Notes: a model not told the origin generated them from the sequence alone. A DNA stretch of 64,000 nt from Symbiodinium natans (GCA_905221605.1 CAJNDS010002319.1:191501-255500); one strand, 5' to 3'; counted from the first letter of the stretch, positions 29,644-40,701 are shown. Numbers and translations are program-made.

Positions 29644-30817
29644 GATCGCGCCTTCTTTTGGGCTGCGGGAGCGGTGGAGGCGCTTCCACCTGGCCATCGC
29701 GGTCTGCAGGGAGCTCGACAACGACGAAGTCCTCGCTCTTGAAGCCCTTGAAGCCTTACTGGCTGGGTTTCTCAGGAAGGAAGGGGGTGCGCTTACAACA
29801 CCCAACTAGTGGACTAGTGGATCCTGAAAAAAAAGATTTCCTCCTCAGCGCCTAGGAAACAGGCAGTGTCAAAGCAAGCCGTCGCTATGCTGTGGAACTT
29901 GTTGTACCAGCTTTTCACCTTGCTCGCCGCCATCACGGGAAGCATCGCAAGGGTTCTCGCTCCTCCGACGGCTTTGAGCCAATTCACAACAGCGCCGTGT
30001 GTGTCCGCCTCCCCTGAACCTGCCTAAAACCTGGGCTTCAGGCTCACGACTTTACCCCAAAAAATTGACCTAGAAGTCTTGAAAACTTGCAGTACACATA
30101 AACATCTGAGAGAAGGAGGGATACTATGACAACCACCTACGTGCTCAAAAGTAAGCTGTGGCTTGCGGAGAACCCTCACCACGCAGATTACAGAACTTCA
30201 GCTGAACCTTACAACCCATCTCATTCGGAAAGGCTCTATAGGATCTATAGGGTTTGGGGGTACGGGGTCCTGAAGGGTTTTCGGGTTTTGAGGGGTGCCT
30301 CTGCCCACCCCCCCCCTCCCCCAGCATGTTCAGGATGCAGAGAATGCCACCTAACACATGCCGAAGCTACCCACGGCCCCCTGAACGCCAGCAACCGAAA
30401 GCACGGGCTAAACACGCTGGAATCCCAATCCAAGGCATCTGATTTTGAGGCCATGTAGTTCTGCACCATCCAGAATCCAGACGAATATTTTCGGCATAGG
30501 CCACAGCCGGCAGCACTTCGTGCGCCTGCGCCCGCGTGACGTAATTCACCATTTGCAAGGGCGTTGTGCCCTATCCGAATTTCTGCGTGACGGAAAGAAA
30601 CACTTGCGAGCACCGCACGCCTGAACAAGGCTGAAAATGGTCTAGGGCCAAAAGGCATGGTTGTCATAGTACTACTGTCTTCCATAGAGTGCTTCTCTAG
30701 TGCTTCCCCCTTCCTGATCTGACACCAACAACATTGGGGTCATCCAGGTACCCACCCGGAAAGGCTGGGCAACAGCCCAGCCCTTTCAGGCTGCTTAGGG
30801 AAAAATGGCTTTTCACT

Positions 30818-31760
30818 TCACAGCTGCACATTAAGCAACAGCCAGTCATCCTCATCCTCCACCTCGACGACGGTCTCGACGCTCTCCCAATCCTCGTCTG
30901 TGCAGGTGGATGCAGTTGCCAATGACGGTTTGCGAACATGGTTGGCATCGCCACGTGTCTGCTGGCGCAGCAATGCTCGCCCAGCGCTGGAGAGGTTGGC
31001 CTCCATGTCTTGGATGACCTTCGCATAGTGTTGGATAACGTGGATCTCTCCACCCGCGGTGACGCGTCCTGCCAGGTGCAGGATCTGGTTCACCGCCTGC
31101 AGGAGAGGTGTGAGGGAGCCGGGACTTGTGGCACCATTTCTTTAAGGATTTTGTTTGATGTTGGTGTGTAGGCAGATGACAGTTTTGCTTTCTCTCCCCC
31201 ACCCTCCTGAACATTACCACAAACAAAGAACCATGGGTATATACACACACAAACCAAGACGTACAACAACAGCCCTCCTACCCACCTGCAAGTCAGCGAC
31301 GTGTTCCTCACCACTTTGGGGTGGGCGCGTGGAGGCTGTCATGTCGTAGTCATCGTCTTCGGGGCTGTACTGAGCCCATTCTCCGCGATCTCGCCTTCTT
31401 TTGGGCTGAGGGGGCGGTGGAGGCGCTTCCACCTGGCAATCGCGGTCTGCAGGGAGCTCGACAACGACGAAGTCCTCGCTCTTGAAGCCCTTGAAGCCTT
31501 GCTGGCTGAGCTTCTCAGGGAGGCAGGGGGGGGTGCTTACAACACCCAACTAGTGGATCCTGCAAGAACAAGATTTCCTCCTCAGCTCCTAGGAAACAGG
31601 CAGTGTCAAAGCAAGCCGTCGCTATGCTGTGGAACTTGTTGTACCAGCTTTTCACCTTGCTCGCCGCCATCACGGGAAGCATCGCAAGGGTTCTCGCTCC
31701 ACCGACGGCTTTGAGCCAATTCACACCAGCGCCGTGTGTGTCCGCCTCCCCTGAACCTGC
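30818..31760 (-). pseudogene. Array copy V: intact exon B, one G-run frameshift in exon A
   Basis: Exon B (30818-31096) is identical in frame to copy I. Exon A has an extra G in the run near 31524-31532 (eight instead of seven), which splits the frame between the PLVGCCKHPP part and the LPEKLSQQGF part. This is a single-base difference, so an assembly error in a homopolymer is possible and the copy could be functional. Confidence 0.6.
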
Positions 31761-32559
31761 CTAAAATCCTAAAGGGCTTCAAGCTCACGACTTTACCCCA
31801 AAAAAGTGACCTAGAAGTCTTGAAAACTTGCAGTACACATAAACATCTGAGAGAAGGAGGGATACTATGACAACCACCTACGTGCTCAAAAGTAAGCTGT
31901 GGCTTGCGGAGAACCCTCACCACGCAGATTACAGAACTTCAGCTGAACCTTAAAACCCATCTCATTCGGAAAGGCTCTATAGGATCTATAGGGTTTGGGG
32001 GTACGGGGTCCTGAAGGGTTTTCGGGTTTTGAGGGGTGCCTCTGCCCACCCCCCCCCCTCCCCCAGCATGTTCAGGATGCAGAGAATGCCACCTAACACA
32101 TGCCGAAGCTACCCACGGCCCCGTGAACGCCAGCAACCGAAAGCACGGGCTAAACACGCTGGAATCCCAACCCAAGGCATGTGATTTTGAGGCCATGTAG
32201 TTCTGCACCATCCAGAGTCCAGACGAATATTTTCGGCATAGGCCACAGCCGGCAGCACTTCGTGCGCCTGCGCCCGCGTGACGTAATTCACCATTTGCAA
32301 GGGCGTTGTGCCCTATCCGAATTTCTGCGTGACGGAAAGAAACACTTGCGAGCACCGCACGCCTGAACAAGGCTGAAAATGGTCTAGGGCCAAAAGGCAT
32401 GGTTGTCATAGTACTACTGTCTTCCATAGAGTGCTTCTCTAGTGCTTCCCCCTTCCTGATCTGACACCAACAACATTGGGGTCATCCAGGTACCCACCCG
32501 GAAAGGCTGGGCAACAGCCCAGCCCTTTCAGGCTGCTTAGGGAAAAATGGCTTTTCACT

Positions 32560-33487
32560 TCACAGCTGCACATTAAGCAACAGCCAGTCATCCTCATCCT
32601 CCACCTCGACGACGGTCTCGACGCTCTCCCAATCCTCGTCTGTGCAGGTGGATGCAGTTGCCAATGACGGTTTGCGAACATGGTTGGCATCGCCACGTGT
32701 CTGCTGGCGCAGCAATGCTCGCCCAGCGCTGGAGAGGTTGGCCTCCATGTCTTGGATGACCTTCGCATAGTGTTGGATAACGTGGATCTCTCCACCCGCG
32801 GTGACGCGTCCTGCCAGGTGCCGGATCTGGTTCACCGCCTGCAAGAAAGGCATGAGGGAGCCGGGACTTGTGGTTCTGTTGATTTGTTTTCGGACTATGC
32901 TTGATGTTGGCGTGTAGGCGGATGAGGGCTTTGCTTTCTCTCCCCCTTCCTCTTCATTGCAAGTAAGAAGAACCGTGCGTATATACGTACGAACCGAGAC
33001 GTAGAACAACAAAAGCCCTCCTACCCACCTGCAAGTCAGCGACGTGTTCCTCACCACTTTGGGGTGGGCGCGTGGCGGCTGTCATGTCGTAGTCATCGTC
33101 TTCGGGGCTGTACTGAGCCCATTCTCCGCGATCTCGCCTTCTTTTGGGCTGCGGGGGCGGTGGAGGCGCTTCCACCTGGCAATCGCGGTCTGCAGGGAGC
33201 TCGACAACGACGAAGTCCTCCCTCTTGAAGCCCTTGAAGCCTTACTGGCTGGGTTTCCCAGGGAGGAAGTTGGCAAAAATGGCTAACCTTTGGGCGTTCA
33301 GGGGGGGGGCGCTTACAGCACACCCTAAGTACATCTTGAAAAAACAAGGCTTCCTCGGCGCCTAAGAAACAGGCAGTGTCAAAGCAAGCCGTCGCTATGC
33401 TATGGAACTTGTTGTACCATCCTTGCACCTTACTCGCCGCCATCACGGGAAGCATCGCAAGCGCTCTCGCTCCACCGACGGGTTTGA
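32560..33487 (-). pseudogene. Array copy VI: diverged terminal copy, 5' end missing
   Basis: Exon B is intact and the splice sites are kept. The intron is diverged (different length and sequence around 32890-33010). Exon A is frameshifted by an insertion around 33270-33310 that adds a GGCAAAAATGGCTAACC segment. Similarity ends at 33487, inside the first codons of exon A. This is the oldest or most diverged end of the array. Confidence 0.65.
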
Positions 33488-33542
33488 GCCCAAGGGACGC
33501 CCTTACAATTTCCAGGTGACATCCTTCAGAGCAGATGCCCTA

Positions 33543-33688
33543 CTTGGAGGTTCCTGGCACTTCTTAACCAATATTATAACTGTACTTACCCACTTAAAAG
33601 CCCCTTAAGTGCCCTAATATGGTTACAAGTACAGTTATAAGTTATAAGTGCAGGTATAATTGGTTAAGAAGTACCATGAACCTCCAAT
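33543..33688. repeat. GGAGGTTCATGGTACTTA-family element, copy 3
   Basis: Left CTTGGAGGTTCCTGGCACTT, right AAGTACCATGAACCTCCAAT, with arms continuing as CTTAACCAAT / ATTGGTTAAG. The centre is inverted relative to most copies (AAGCCCCTTAAGTGCCC). Confidence 0.85.
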
Positions 33689-33877
33689 TGGGCGTGCGGC
33701 TTTGAAACGCAGCCTGTTAGTCTCCAAACCTAGGTATTTGGTGATGAGTAGGTTGCAGAAAAGCGGCCACTCCCTCCGCACTTCTTGCGCATCAGGTCTA
33801 TCCAAAAAACCCTTAACCCTTAACCCTTCTCAACCCCTAAACCCTCACGCCCTAAACCCCTGATGCCTGACACCCTG

Positions 33878-34018
33878 CTTGGAGGTTCATGGTACTTATT
33901 AACCAATTATAGCTGCAATTATAACTGTACTTATAACCATATTGGTGCACTTAAGGGGCTTATAATAAGTGGGCTTAAGTACAATTATAATTGGTTAATA
34001 AGTACCATGACCCTCCAA
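33878..34018. repeat. GGAGGTTCATGGTACTTA-family element, copy 4 (best preserved)
   Basis: Left CTTGGAGGTTCATGGTACTT, right AAGTACCATGACCCTCCAA, with arms continuing through ATTAACCAATTATA / TATAATTGGTTAAT. It lies 190 bases from copy 3. A CCCTAAA tract starts at the last bases of the element. Confidence 0.85.
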
Positions 34019-34355
34019 AACCCTAAACCCTAAACCCTAAACCCTAAACCCTAAACCCTAAACCCTAAACCCTAAACCCTAAACCGTTCTCCAGGGTCCT
34101 GGCAAGGGGATTCACCCAACGGATCGCCAGGTATGAGGCCTCCACATGCAAGGGGCTTGGCAGCCGAGGCGAGAAAGCCATCTAGTCCGGGGGCTTTAAG
34201 AGGTTTAGGGTTTAGGGTTTAGGGTTTAGGGTTTAGGGTTTAGGGTTTAGGGTTTAGGGTTTAGGGTTTAGGGGCGGCCTTTCGGGTTCAAGATGTTAAC
34301 TCTTCGAAAATTCTCCTGGATACGATTCTTGAAGCCCGACAAAGGACGGTCGGAT

Positions 34356-34458
34356 ATAGGGGTCGGAACAATTACGAATACTCCCTTAGGGTCCCTATGT
34401 GATTCTACTATACTAACCACCCAAAACCTTTTCTACAGTAACTCTTAAGGCCCTTGTA
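34356..34458. repeat. Palindromic element, family GGGGTCGGAATAA, copy 2
   Basis: Starts ATAGGGGTCGGAACAATTAC, contains AACCACCCAAAACCTTTTCT, and ends CTCTTAAGGCCCTTG. Same orientation as 7465-7563. Confidence 0.65.
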
Positions 34459-34760
34459 TCACAACATCCCAAGATCCTTAGGGTTAGGCCCCAAACCCTA
34501 AACCCTAAACCCTAAACCCTAAACCCTAAACCCTAAACCCTAGACCCTAGACCCTAGACCCTAAACCCTAACCCTAAACCCTAAACCCCCTAAACCCCCT
34601 GAAGCCCTGCGTACCCCAAGCTTCATGCAGAATACCCCGACGCCGAACCGGATGTACAGGGTTTAGGGTGTGTATGGGAATGCTATGGGGTTTGCATGGT
34701 TTATGTAGGGTTTTATAGGGTCTATGTAGGGTTTATAGGGCTTTCTGCGGCCTAATCCTC

Positions 34761-34842
34761 AGGGGATCCCCTCAAATAGTAGGATTCCCTTATCATCAGA
34801 ACCCCAGTAAGGTACCGCTAATTGAGGAAATCCCCCATATAT
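34761..34842. repeat. Palindromic element, family GGGGTTTCCGAAATTAGGGGT, copy 2
   Basis: Starts AGGGGATCCCCTCAAATAGT, contains AACCCCAGTAAGGTACCGCT, ends AGGAAATCCCCCATAT. Reverse orientation to 18363-18450. Confidence 0.55.
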
Positions 34843-35212
34843 GAAGCACCCATGCCTTAATTGTGCCATTCGATTTCACCAACCCCCCCTCCCAAGGAAC
34901 TCCTCTGACTACGCAAGCTTGGGTTTAGGGTTTAGGGTTTAGGGTTCAGGGTTCAGGGTTTAGGGTTTAGGGTTTAGGGTTTAGAGGGCTTAGGGTTTAG
35001 GGTTTAGAGGGCTTAGGGTTTAGGGTTTTGAGCTCAAACTGTGGCTGTGGCCCAGGACACTTCATCGCAGCTGTTGGATGCCATTGCTGCGGCCTTCATG
35101 CTGGCTAGGGGGCTTCTACCCCTAATAAGCCCTATAAACCCTACAAACCCTATAAACCCTATAAGCCCAATAAACCCTATAAACCCTAAGCCCTAAACCC
35201 CTAAACCCTACA

Positions 35213-35332
35213 AGGAGGGGGGCCCCCTTACTATACTAACTGTAGTTAAGGGACTTATAACCTAGTTTAGGATCCTCATAGCCCAATTAAGGGCTCTTAT
35301 AACTCTACTTATAACTAGGGGGCCCCACCCTG
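35213..35332. repeat. Palindromic element, family ACAGGGTGGGGCCCCCTAG, copy 2 (inverted)
   Basis: Reads as the reverse complement of 20111-20232: TACTATACTAACTGTAGTTA at the left and TTATAACTAGGGGGCCCCAC then CCTGT at the right. The outer left repeat is partly lost (AGGGGGGCCCCC). Confidence 0.8.
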
Positions 35333-35333
35333 T

Positions 35334-35460
35334 ACTAGTTGCTTAAGAGGGATTTTAGGGGTCTAGGGTTTAGGGGTTTAGGGTTTATAGGGTTTAGGGT
35401 TTAGGGTTTAGGGTTCAGGGTTCTACTAGTTGCTTAAGAGGGGTTTTAGGGGTCTAGGGT
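35334..35460. repeat. Two tandem stubs of CTAGTTGCTTAAGAGGG joined to telomere repeats
   Basis: ACTAGTTGCTTAAGAGGGAT (35335 on) and ACTAGTTGCTTAAGAGGGGT (35424 on) are the same end of the TTGCTTAAGAACCCC family. Each is followed directly by TTTAGGGGTCTAGGGTTTAG. The spacing of about 89 bases shows tandem duplication of stub plus tract. Confidence 0.75.
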
Positions 35461-35650
35461 TTAGGGGTTTAGGGTTTGTAGGGTTTATAGGGTTTATAGG
35501 GTTTATAGGGTTTAGGGTTTATAGGGTTTATAGGGTTTATAGAGTTTGTAGGGTTTATAGGGTTTATAGGGTTTATAGGGTTTATAGGGTTTATAGGGTT
35601 TATAGGGTTTATAGGGTTTATAGGGTTTATAGGGTTTGTAGGGTTTAGGG

Positions 35651-35852
35651 TTGGGATGCTCCCCCTTGCACTAACTCCCCCTTACACTGACAGTACTTCA
35701 TAGGGATTCTAGTACCCCCCCTATTATCATCCCTATGACGGATTGCTGAAGAACCCCCAGCAAATAACAAAATCATAGTCCCTGTAGTACCCTTAGAAGG
35801 AAGAATACTTTTTTATATATTTTTGGGGGGTTCTGAAGCAATTCGTAGGGCT
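35651..35852. mobile_element. Left half of a TGGGATGTTCCCCC-family element joined to a nested TTGCTTAAGAACCCC-family element
   Basis: Starts GTTGGGATGCTCCCCCTTGC with an internal 17-base tandem repeat (CCCCCTTGCACTAACT / CCCCCTTACACTGACA), then ATAGGGATTCTAGTACCCC. From 35743 it continues ATTGCTGAAGAACCCCCAGC to GGGGGGTTCTGAAGCAATTC near 35852. The right end of the outer element is missing. Confidence 0.65.
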
Positions 35853-36030
35853 TGTTTGGGGTTGAGCGTGCAAACAACTCGGGATTTAGGGTTTAGGGTT
35901 TAAGATTTAGGGTTCTCCCTGCTTTGGAGTAGACCCTGGAAAAAGTATATACTTTTTTCGGTATAAGTTGCTATAATAGGAACCCAGAATTAAAAAAAAG
36001 TATTAAAGTATGGTACTCAAAAAAGCCAGG

Positions 36031-36610
36031 AGAGAGACTGACCGGCACCTACCACGTCACTGAACCTATACAGCAATCCAACATCTAAGCGTCCATCTAA
36101 ACTCCATTTAGAAGCTGGTGGGCGCAAGTAAGTGGCTTTTTCAGGTGCTCCGTCCAGCTACGAACCCGAAGCTTCGAACCACGCTCGCAAATAGTTCGGG
36201 GCTTCGGGCTTCGTACCCCAAATCCGCTGCACAACTCAAAGCCTCAATCGCCGCAAACCCCGGCACTTTGCGGCCTTGCGCAGCAGGAGAGGCACCAGGC
36301 CACGGCAACGAACAAGCTTTGTACAGATGCTTTAAAATGCTGCGTCCCGAAGGCTGTGTGATATTGCCGAAGAATCGGACTCCTGTGAGTTTTCGGCCGT
36401 CTGCCGAATGTTGCAGAACAACCAGACCAAAACAATGAAGGAAGGCAGGCAGGAACTTGGGCACGCTGCACCGTTCTTCGACTGCCCTACATTGAGCCGA
36501 CCTGTCGCGACAAGCATGGTGATCCCCAGGCCCCAAGGCAGCAAAAAAAAAAAAACATCCAACTCCACCAAGAGCACAGACACTACACTGACTACACCCC
36601 ATGCGTCACC
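36031..36610. other. Non-repetitive island with two overlapping open frames, status unclear
   Basis: A plus-strand frame of 106 codons (36118-36438) and a minus-strand frame of 153 codons starting at ATG 36600-36602 (to 36141) overlap. I recognise neither. The minus frame begins with a Cys/Phe-rich stretch encoded by a poly-A run on the plus strand, which argues against it. A small inverted motif with CGAAGCTTCG lies at 36168-36177. Telomere repeats are absent inside and start again at 36616. It could be a degraded gene fragment. Confidence 0.3.
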
Positions 36611-37229
36611 TAAACCCTAAACCCTATAAAACCCATAAAACCCTATAATCCCTAATCCCCAAACCCTAAACCCTAAACCCTAAACCCTAAACCCTAAACC
36701 CCTGCATCTCGAGCACCTCGACGAGCACATCCCAGACCCCGGAGAGGTTTTGAGTTGACGGAAAGTGGCCATGCTGAGGCTGAGGGTTTCTTTGTTTTTT
36801 GGTTTAGGGTTTAGGGTTTAGGGTTTAGGGCTTCGGGTTTAGGGTTTAGGGTTTAGGGTTTAGGGTTTAGGGTTTAGGGAGTCCGACGACTGTGGGTTTG
36901 GGGCTTAGGGATTTACGGTTTAGGGTTTGGACTGGGGGTTTCTGACAATTTGGGCTGCCCCCCGAAAAACAAGCCCTAAACCCTATAAACCCTTAGACCC
37001 TAAAACCTAACTTCCCCCCCCCCCCCCCCCCCCCCCAAGAACAAAAAAAATGAAACCGTGAAAGGCTGCAGGCCACGGCCGGCACACCTCAACGCAGACA
37101 GCTCCAGCTTGGCTGTCTGAAGGGAGGACAGCGCCTGCACAAGATCTTTCGTGTTTAGGGTTAAGGGTTAAGGGTTTAGGGTTTACGGTTTAGGGGTTTA
37201 GGGGTTCGGGCTCAGGATCTAGGGCTTAG

Positions 37230-37355
37230 TAGCCCAGCAACCATATTATAATAAGGGCCATAAGTACCCTTGTTTGTGTTTGGTTACTTTATAAGGGAAC
37301 CCAGAACCAACGAAAAGGGTACAGGGTACTTTAAAAGGGAATCCCAGAACCAACT
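37230..37355. repeat. Palindromic element, family TAGCCCAGTAACCAT, copy 2
   Basis: Starts TAGCCCAGCAACCATATTAT, contains TTTGGTTACTTTATAAGGGA, then a duplicated right part (ACCCAGAACCAAC and TCCCAGAACCAAC about 35 bases apart). A CCCTAAA tract starts in the last bases. Confidence 0.7.
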
Positions 37356-38869
37356 AAACCCTAAACCCTAAACCCTAAACCCTAAACCCTAAACCCTAAA
37401 CCCTAAACCAACAAGTAGGGGTCTCTTGGAGATGTTTTTTGTCACCGGCACTTGCACTCGCTATCAGGGCATCCGTTCCGCAGGGACTAGTTGAGGTGGG
37501 TTCAGGGTCTAGGATTTAGGGTTTAGGGTTAGGGTTTAGGGTTTAGGGTTTAGAGTTTAGGATTTAGGGTTTTGGGTTAGGGTTTAGGGTTTAGGGTTTA
37601 GGGTTTAGAGTTTAGGGTTTAGGGTTTAGGGTTTAGGGTTTAGGGTTTAGGGTTTAGGGGCGGAGACCGCCATAGGTTCAGGGTTTGTAGGGTACAATCC
37701 TAGCTTTTCTGGTGACTGTCATCATGCTCAGGCAGAAGAAAGGCCTACACCCTAAAACCTTAACCTACAGATCCACACCTCTCGATCCTTAAAGCAGCTA
37801 AGTGCATTACATGCTTCCTCTGAAGGAAGTTCCAAGTGCCCGAGGCTTACTGATATGGTCAGTTCTCAAGGTTGTGAGCATCCTACATATATTCGGGGCC
37901 GCCTTAGAATAGTAGCTTCCAAAAGGGATCGTAGAATAGACAAGTGACCATATGGTAGCAGGGTCAAGGGTTTATGGTCTGGACTCTTGAGGGTTTAGGG
38001 GTTCAAAGATCCACGAGGGACATCATTCTAAGCCTTGTCTTCGGCTTTGCTCACTCTCCTGAGGTAAAAAGGATATGGTGTTAAGCTTTCCTTCATCCCT
38101 TCTTATCCTCTCCAAGTCCGTTCCAAACACCTCCTTCCTTTACAAAGCAAACCCCTAATCTGCTAGAAAGGAGAACTCCCTGCAAAAAATGCCCCACCCC
38201 CCCCCCCCCCCCCCCCCCCCCCCCGCCCCGGCCCATAAACCCTATGTAAGTTAACCCTCAAACGCTCAACCCAAAAGGTTCGTTCCCGCCCACCCCTCCC
38301 CACAGTGCCAGCGACATCCTGAAGACCCTGGTACCCTGAAATCCCGGCAGTCGGCCTGTCCGCTCCATCCCAGTACCCAGACCTTCTCCCCCTCCATGGC
38401 CTCGGTGATTCAGAGGTTTAGGGTTCAGGGTTCAGGGCTTAGATTTCAAGATGTGGGGCTAAGGGTTCAAGATTTAGGGTTAAGCGTTGAGGGTTAACCA
38501 GGGTTCTATATGAATAGTAGACGGCTGTGTTTGAAAAGTCGGTGCCCCAGTAGAAGCTTGCGCGGCGAAGCACGCTCAAATCACCCTGTCTAGGGGGTTT
38601 AGGGTTTAGGGTTTATAGGGTTCTTAAGAGGTCTGTAGTTAAGGGCCATCGTTCGACAAGTTTCCGGCTTGGCGCTTCCATGGACAAAGTTCCCACAACA
38701 ATTGCTACGGCCCCAAACACAAAAAAAGGCATTGCAAACTACATTGACATTGAGTTGTGAGGGCTAGACAGAGTTTCTCTGAACCCTAAGCCTTAAACCA
38801 GGAACTGAGGAATGAAACGGGAACTTCTTTGGGCTTCATTGGGACCGTAGGGGAACCTACCCTAAGGAT

Positions 38870-38948
38870 CCATGTGCCTATAGAGCATATACGTGAGCCC
38901 TAAAACTGCTGTATGGGAGCCCCTTTCAGGCCCAAGTATACATCCCTA
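38870..38948. repeat. Element of family GGGCCTAAAGCTACTATATGGGAACCC
   Basis: GCCCTAAAACTGCTGTATGG with GCCCCTTTCAGGCCCAAGTA downstream. Similar sequences are at 41167-41222 and 63865-63931. All three contain GGCCCAAGTATA or its inverse, so this is a short palindromic family of 60-80 bases. Confidence 0.55.
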
Positions 38949-39915
38949 AAAACTAAACGCTAGACCCTGAACCCCAAACTCTAAATCCCAAACCTTAAAC
39001 CCCAAGCCCTAAACCCATACTATGGATGTGCCTGCACCCTTAGGGATTCGCTCAACGACACAAAAATGGGCCACACGGATACCACTTACTCTGGACTGCG
39101 CCGGGCGCATGGGCCTGGGCGTTAGGCCGACTTCCATGTCCAGGAGACGCCGGGGGCCCTAAACCCTAAACCCTAAACCCTAAACCCTAAAGGTACGCCT
39201 GCGAAGCAAGCGGTCCTGGACCGCGCCAACGCCCGGTTTCAAGGCCTGCGGGATGAACGCGTGGTCGCCTGAGAGTTGCCAATCAAGTGGCCGGGTGCAG
39301 CTCGACACCACCTCGTAGGTACCAGCTTAGCAGAGCTCTCGGCACTGGGAATGATTTTTTGTTGGGGGGCTTTACAAGGGAAACCCTAAACCCTAAACCC
39401 TAAACCCTAAACCCTGAACCCTAAACCCTAAACCCTAAATCCCAACCAAAGATATTACAAGTGGACCACTGAAAGGGAGGTTGCCCTAAACTTGCAACCC
39501 CAAATCCTCAAAACCCTAGACTCCAAAACCCTAAGCCCCCTAAGCCCTAACGCCCTAGACTCGAAAACCCGAAAAAAACCCTAAACTCTAGAAAAACCAC
39601 AGCTCTCAGACCCTAAACCCCAAAAAAACTCTCAACCCCAAACGGAAAAAAAAACAAAACCTTGAACTCTAACACCACAAACCCTACAAACCCTACAAAG
39701 CCTCAAACCCAAACTTTACAAACCCTACGAATCCACCGCGCCGCAGCCAAGGCCCGTGCCGATGCCTGCAGAACGGCCGCCTTCCCATACTGGCCTCTGC
39801 ACGTCTCGGGTTCGGAGGGTTTAGGATTTGGGGTTTAGGGTTTAGGGTTTAGAGTTTGGGGTTTGGGGTTCGGAGGGTTGAGGGTTTAGGATTTGGGGTT
39901 TAGGGTTTGGGGTTT

Positions 39916-40013
39916 GGGGTGTTCCCGCTTATACTAACAGGCCTTAATAGGGATTCTAGTACCCCCTGTTAGAATCCCTATAAAGGACTATTAGTATAAC
40001 AGGGAACATCCCA
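39916..40013. mobile_element. Palindromic element, family TGGGATGTTCCCCC, uninterrupted copy
   Basis: Left GGGGTGTTCCCGCTTATACT, right TAACAGGGAACATCCC. The arms continue as AACAGGCCTTAATAGGGATT / AATCCCTATAAAGGACTATT. About 98 bases. It gives the reference structure for the nested copies at 7967-8172 and 47511-47735. Confidence 0.85.
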
Positions 40014-40211
40014 AAACAAAGTCTCGGGTTGTTTCGGATTTGGGGCTTAGGGTTGTTCAGTTTGGGGCTTGAGGTCTAGGATTTAGGGTGTAGGATTGGG
40101 GGGGGGGGGGTTGGCCCTAAACCCTAGTACGTGCCCTATATAGCCTTTAAACGCTAAACTTAGGGTTTCTGGCTTTGGGATTAGGGTTAGGTTAGGCCCG
40201 CCTGAAACCTA

Positions 40212-40353
40212 CCTGGAGGTTCAGGGTACTTAGTAACCCAATTTTTACTGTACTTATACCCCAATTGTAACCCTATCAGGGTACTTCAGGGGCTTATCAT
40301 GTGGGTTAGAACTACACTGTATAATGGGTTACGAAGTAGCCTGAACCTCCAAG
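40212..40353. repeat. GGAGGTTCATGGTACTTA-family element, copy 5
   Basis: Left CCTGGAGGTTCAGGGTACTT, right AAGTAGCCTGAACCTCCAAG. It shares CTGTACTTATACCCCAATTG and GGGTACTTCAGGGGCTTATC with copy 6. Confidence 0.85.
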
Positions 40354-40367
40354 TAAGCCCCGAACCT

Positions 40368-40470
40368 AGAGGCTCCAAAGCCCCTTCATTAAGGAATATA
40401 CCTTAAATCATATTAGGGTTCCTAGTAGAATTTAAGGGATATTCCTTACTTAAGGGGTTTTGGAGTCTCT
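40368..40470. repeat. Palindromic element, family CCCCTTAATTAAGGTATATCC, copy 2
   Basis: Left AGAGGCTCCAAAGCCCCTTC, right AAGGGGTTTTGGAGTCTCT. Arms extend through ATTAAGGAATATACCTTAAA / ATTTAAGGGATATTCCTTAC. It lies only 15 bases from the preceding element. Confidence 0.8.
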
Positions 40471-40701
40471 GGGAATGGCCCCTAAACCCTAAACCCTAAA
40501 CCCTAAACCCTAAACCCCGGCAGAACAGGGCCCCCGGCTGCTCATCTTCTGAGCAGAGCCGCCAGTGCTTGCGGCTTGTCCACCGAAGGAAAATGTTCGG
40601 AGAATCTCCTCGCCAGCTTTCGGGAGTGAAGGCACGTTCAGGGTTTGGGGTTCAGGGTTTAGGGCTTAGGGTTTAGGGCTTAGGGTTTCGGGCCTTGTGG
40701 T

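Larger units (their letters stand above)
29060..30023 (-). pseudogene. Array copy IV: two hairpins and a frameshift
   Basis: Exon B carries a variant of the hairpin (29189-29301) with a shorter centre. Exon A carries a second, independent hairpin (29581-29643) replacing the acidic PEDDDYD region. A homopolymer difference near 29825-29835 breaks the exon A frame. Clearly non-coding as a whole. Confidence 0.75.
23150..33487 (-). repeat. Head-to-tail tandem array of a 1.74-1.78 kb gene unit, six copies plus a 5' remnant
   Basis: The stop-codon positions of the coding unit recur at 23728, 25511, 27279, 29060, 30818 and 32560 (spacings 1783, 1768, 1781, 1758 and 1742). Copies II and III are almost identical. 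Copies I, V and VI form a second type with the longer, undisturbed exon 2, and IV is a mixture. The 5' flanks of copies I-III form one type and those of copies IV, V and 0 another, so the units have been shuffled by unequal exchange or conversion. The array is cut off on the left by TTTAGGG repeats near 23130-23150 and on the right at 33487, near a palindromic element. Confidence 0.9.
34019..36030. repeat. Telomere-type mosaic, no gene seen
   Basis: Tracts at 34018-34084 (CCCTAAA), 34200-34272 (TTTAGGG), 34493-34588, 34921-35028 and 35375-35650. The last contains about 14 units of the variant GGGTTTATA (35470-35645), giving the artefactual YRVYRV frame. Elements are listed separately. The block 35930-36020 has a weak palindrome around AAAAAGTATATACTTTTTTC. 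Confidence 0.85.
36611..40701. repeat. Telomere-type mosaic, no gene seen
   Basis: Tracts at 36616-36703, 36802-36876, 37364-37410, 37510-37660, 39156-39191, 39382-39440, 39819-39915 and 40482-40518. Poly-C runs lie near 37016-37036 and 38194-38224. Longer unique blocks (37680-38150, 38290-38580, 38640-38940, 39190-39360) show no reading frame with family features. Elements are listed separately. Confidence 0.8.

Noticed and set aside
23644-33365. Plus-strand and alternative-frame proteins in the tandem array (for example MTTTYVLKSKLWLAENPHHA at each unit)
   Set aside because: They recur only because the unit recurs. They run into telomere-like or homopolymer DNA, or overlap the spliced minus-strand gene.
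35430-35648. YRVYRV repeat peptide
   Set aside because: Translation of the GGGTTTATA variant telomere array.
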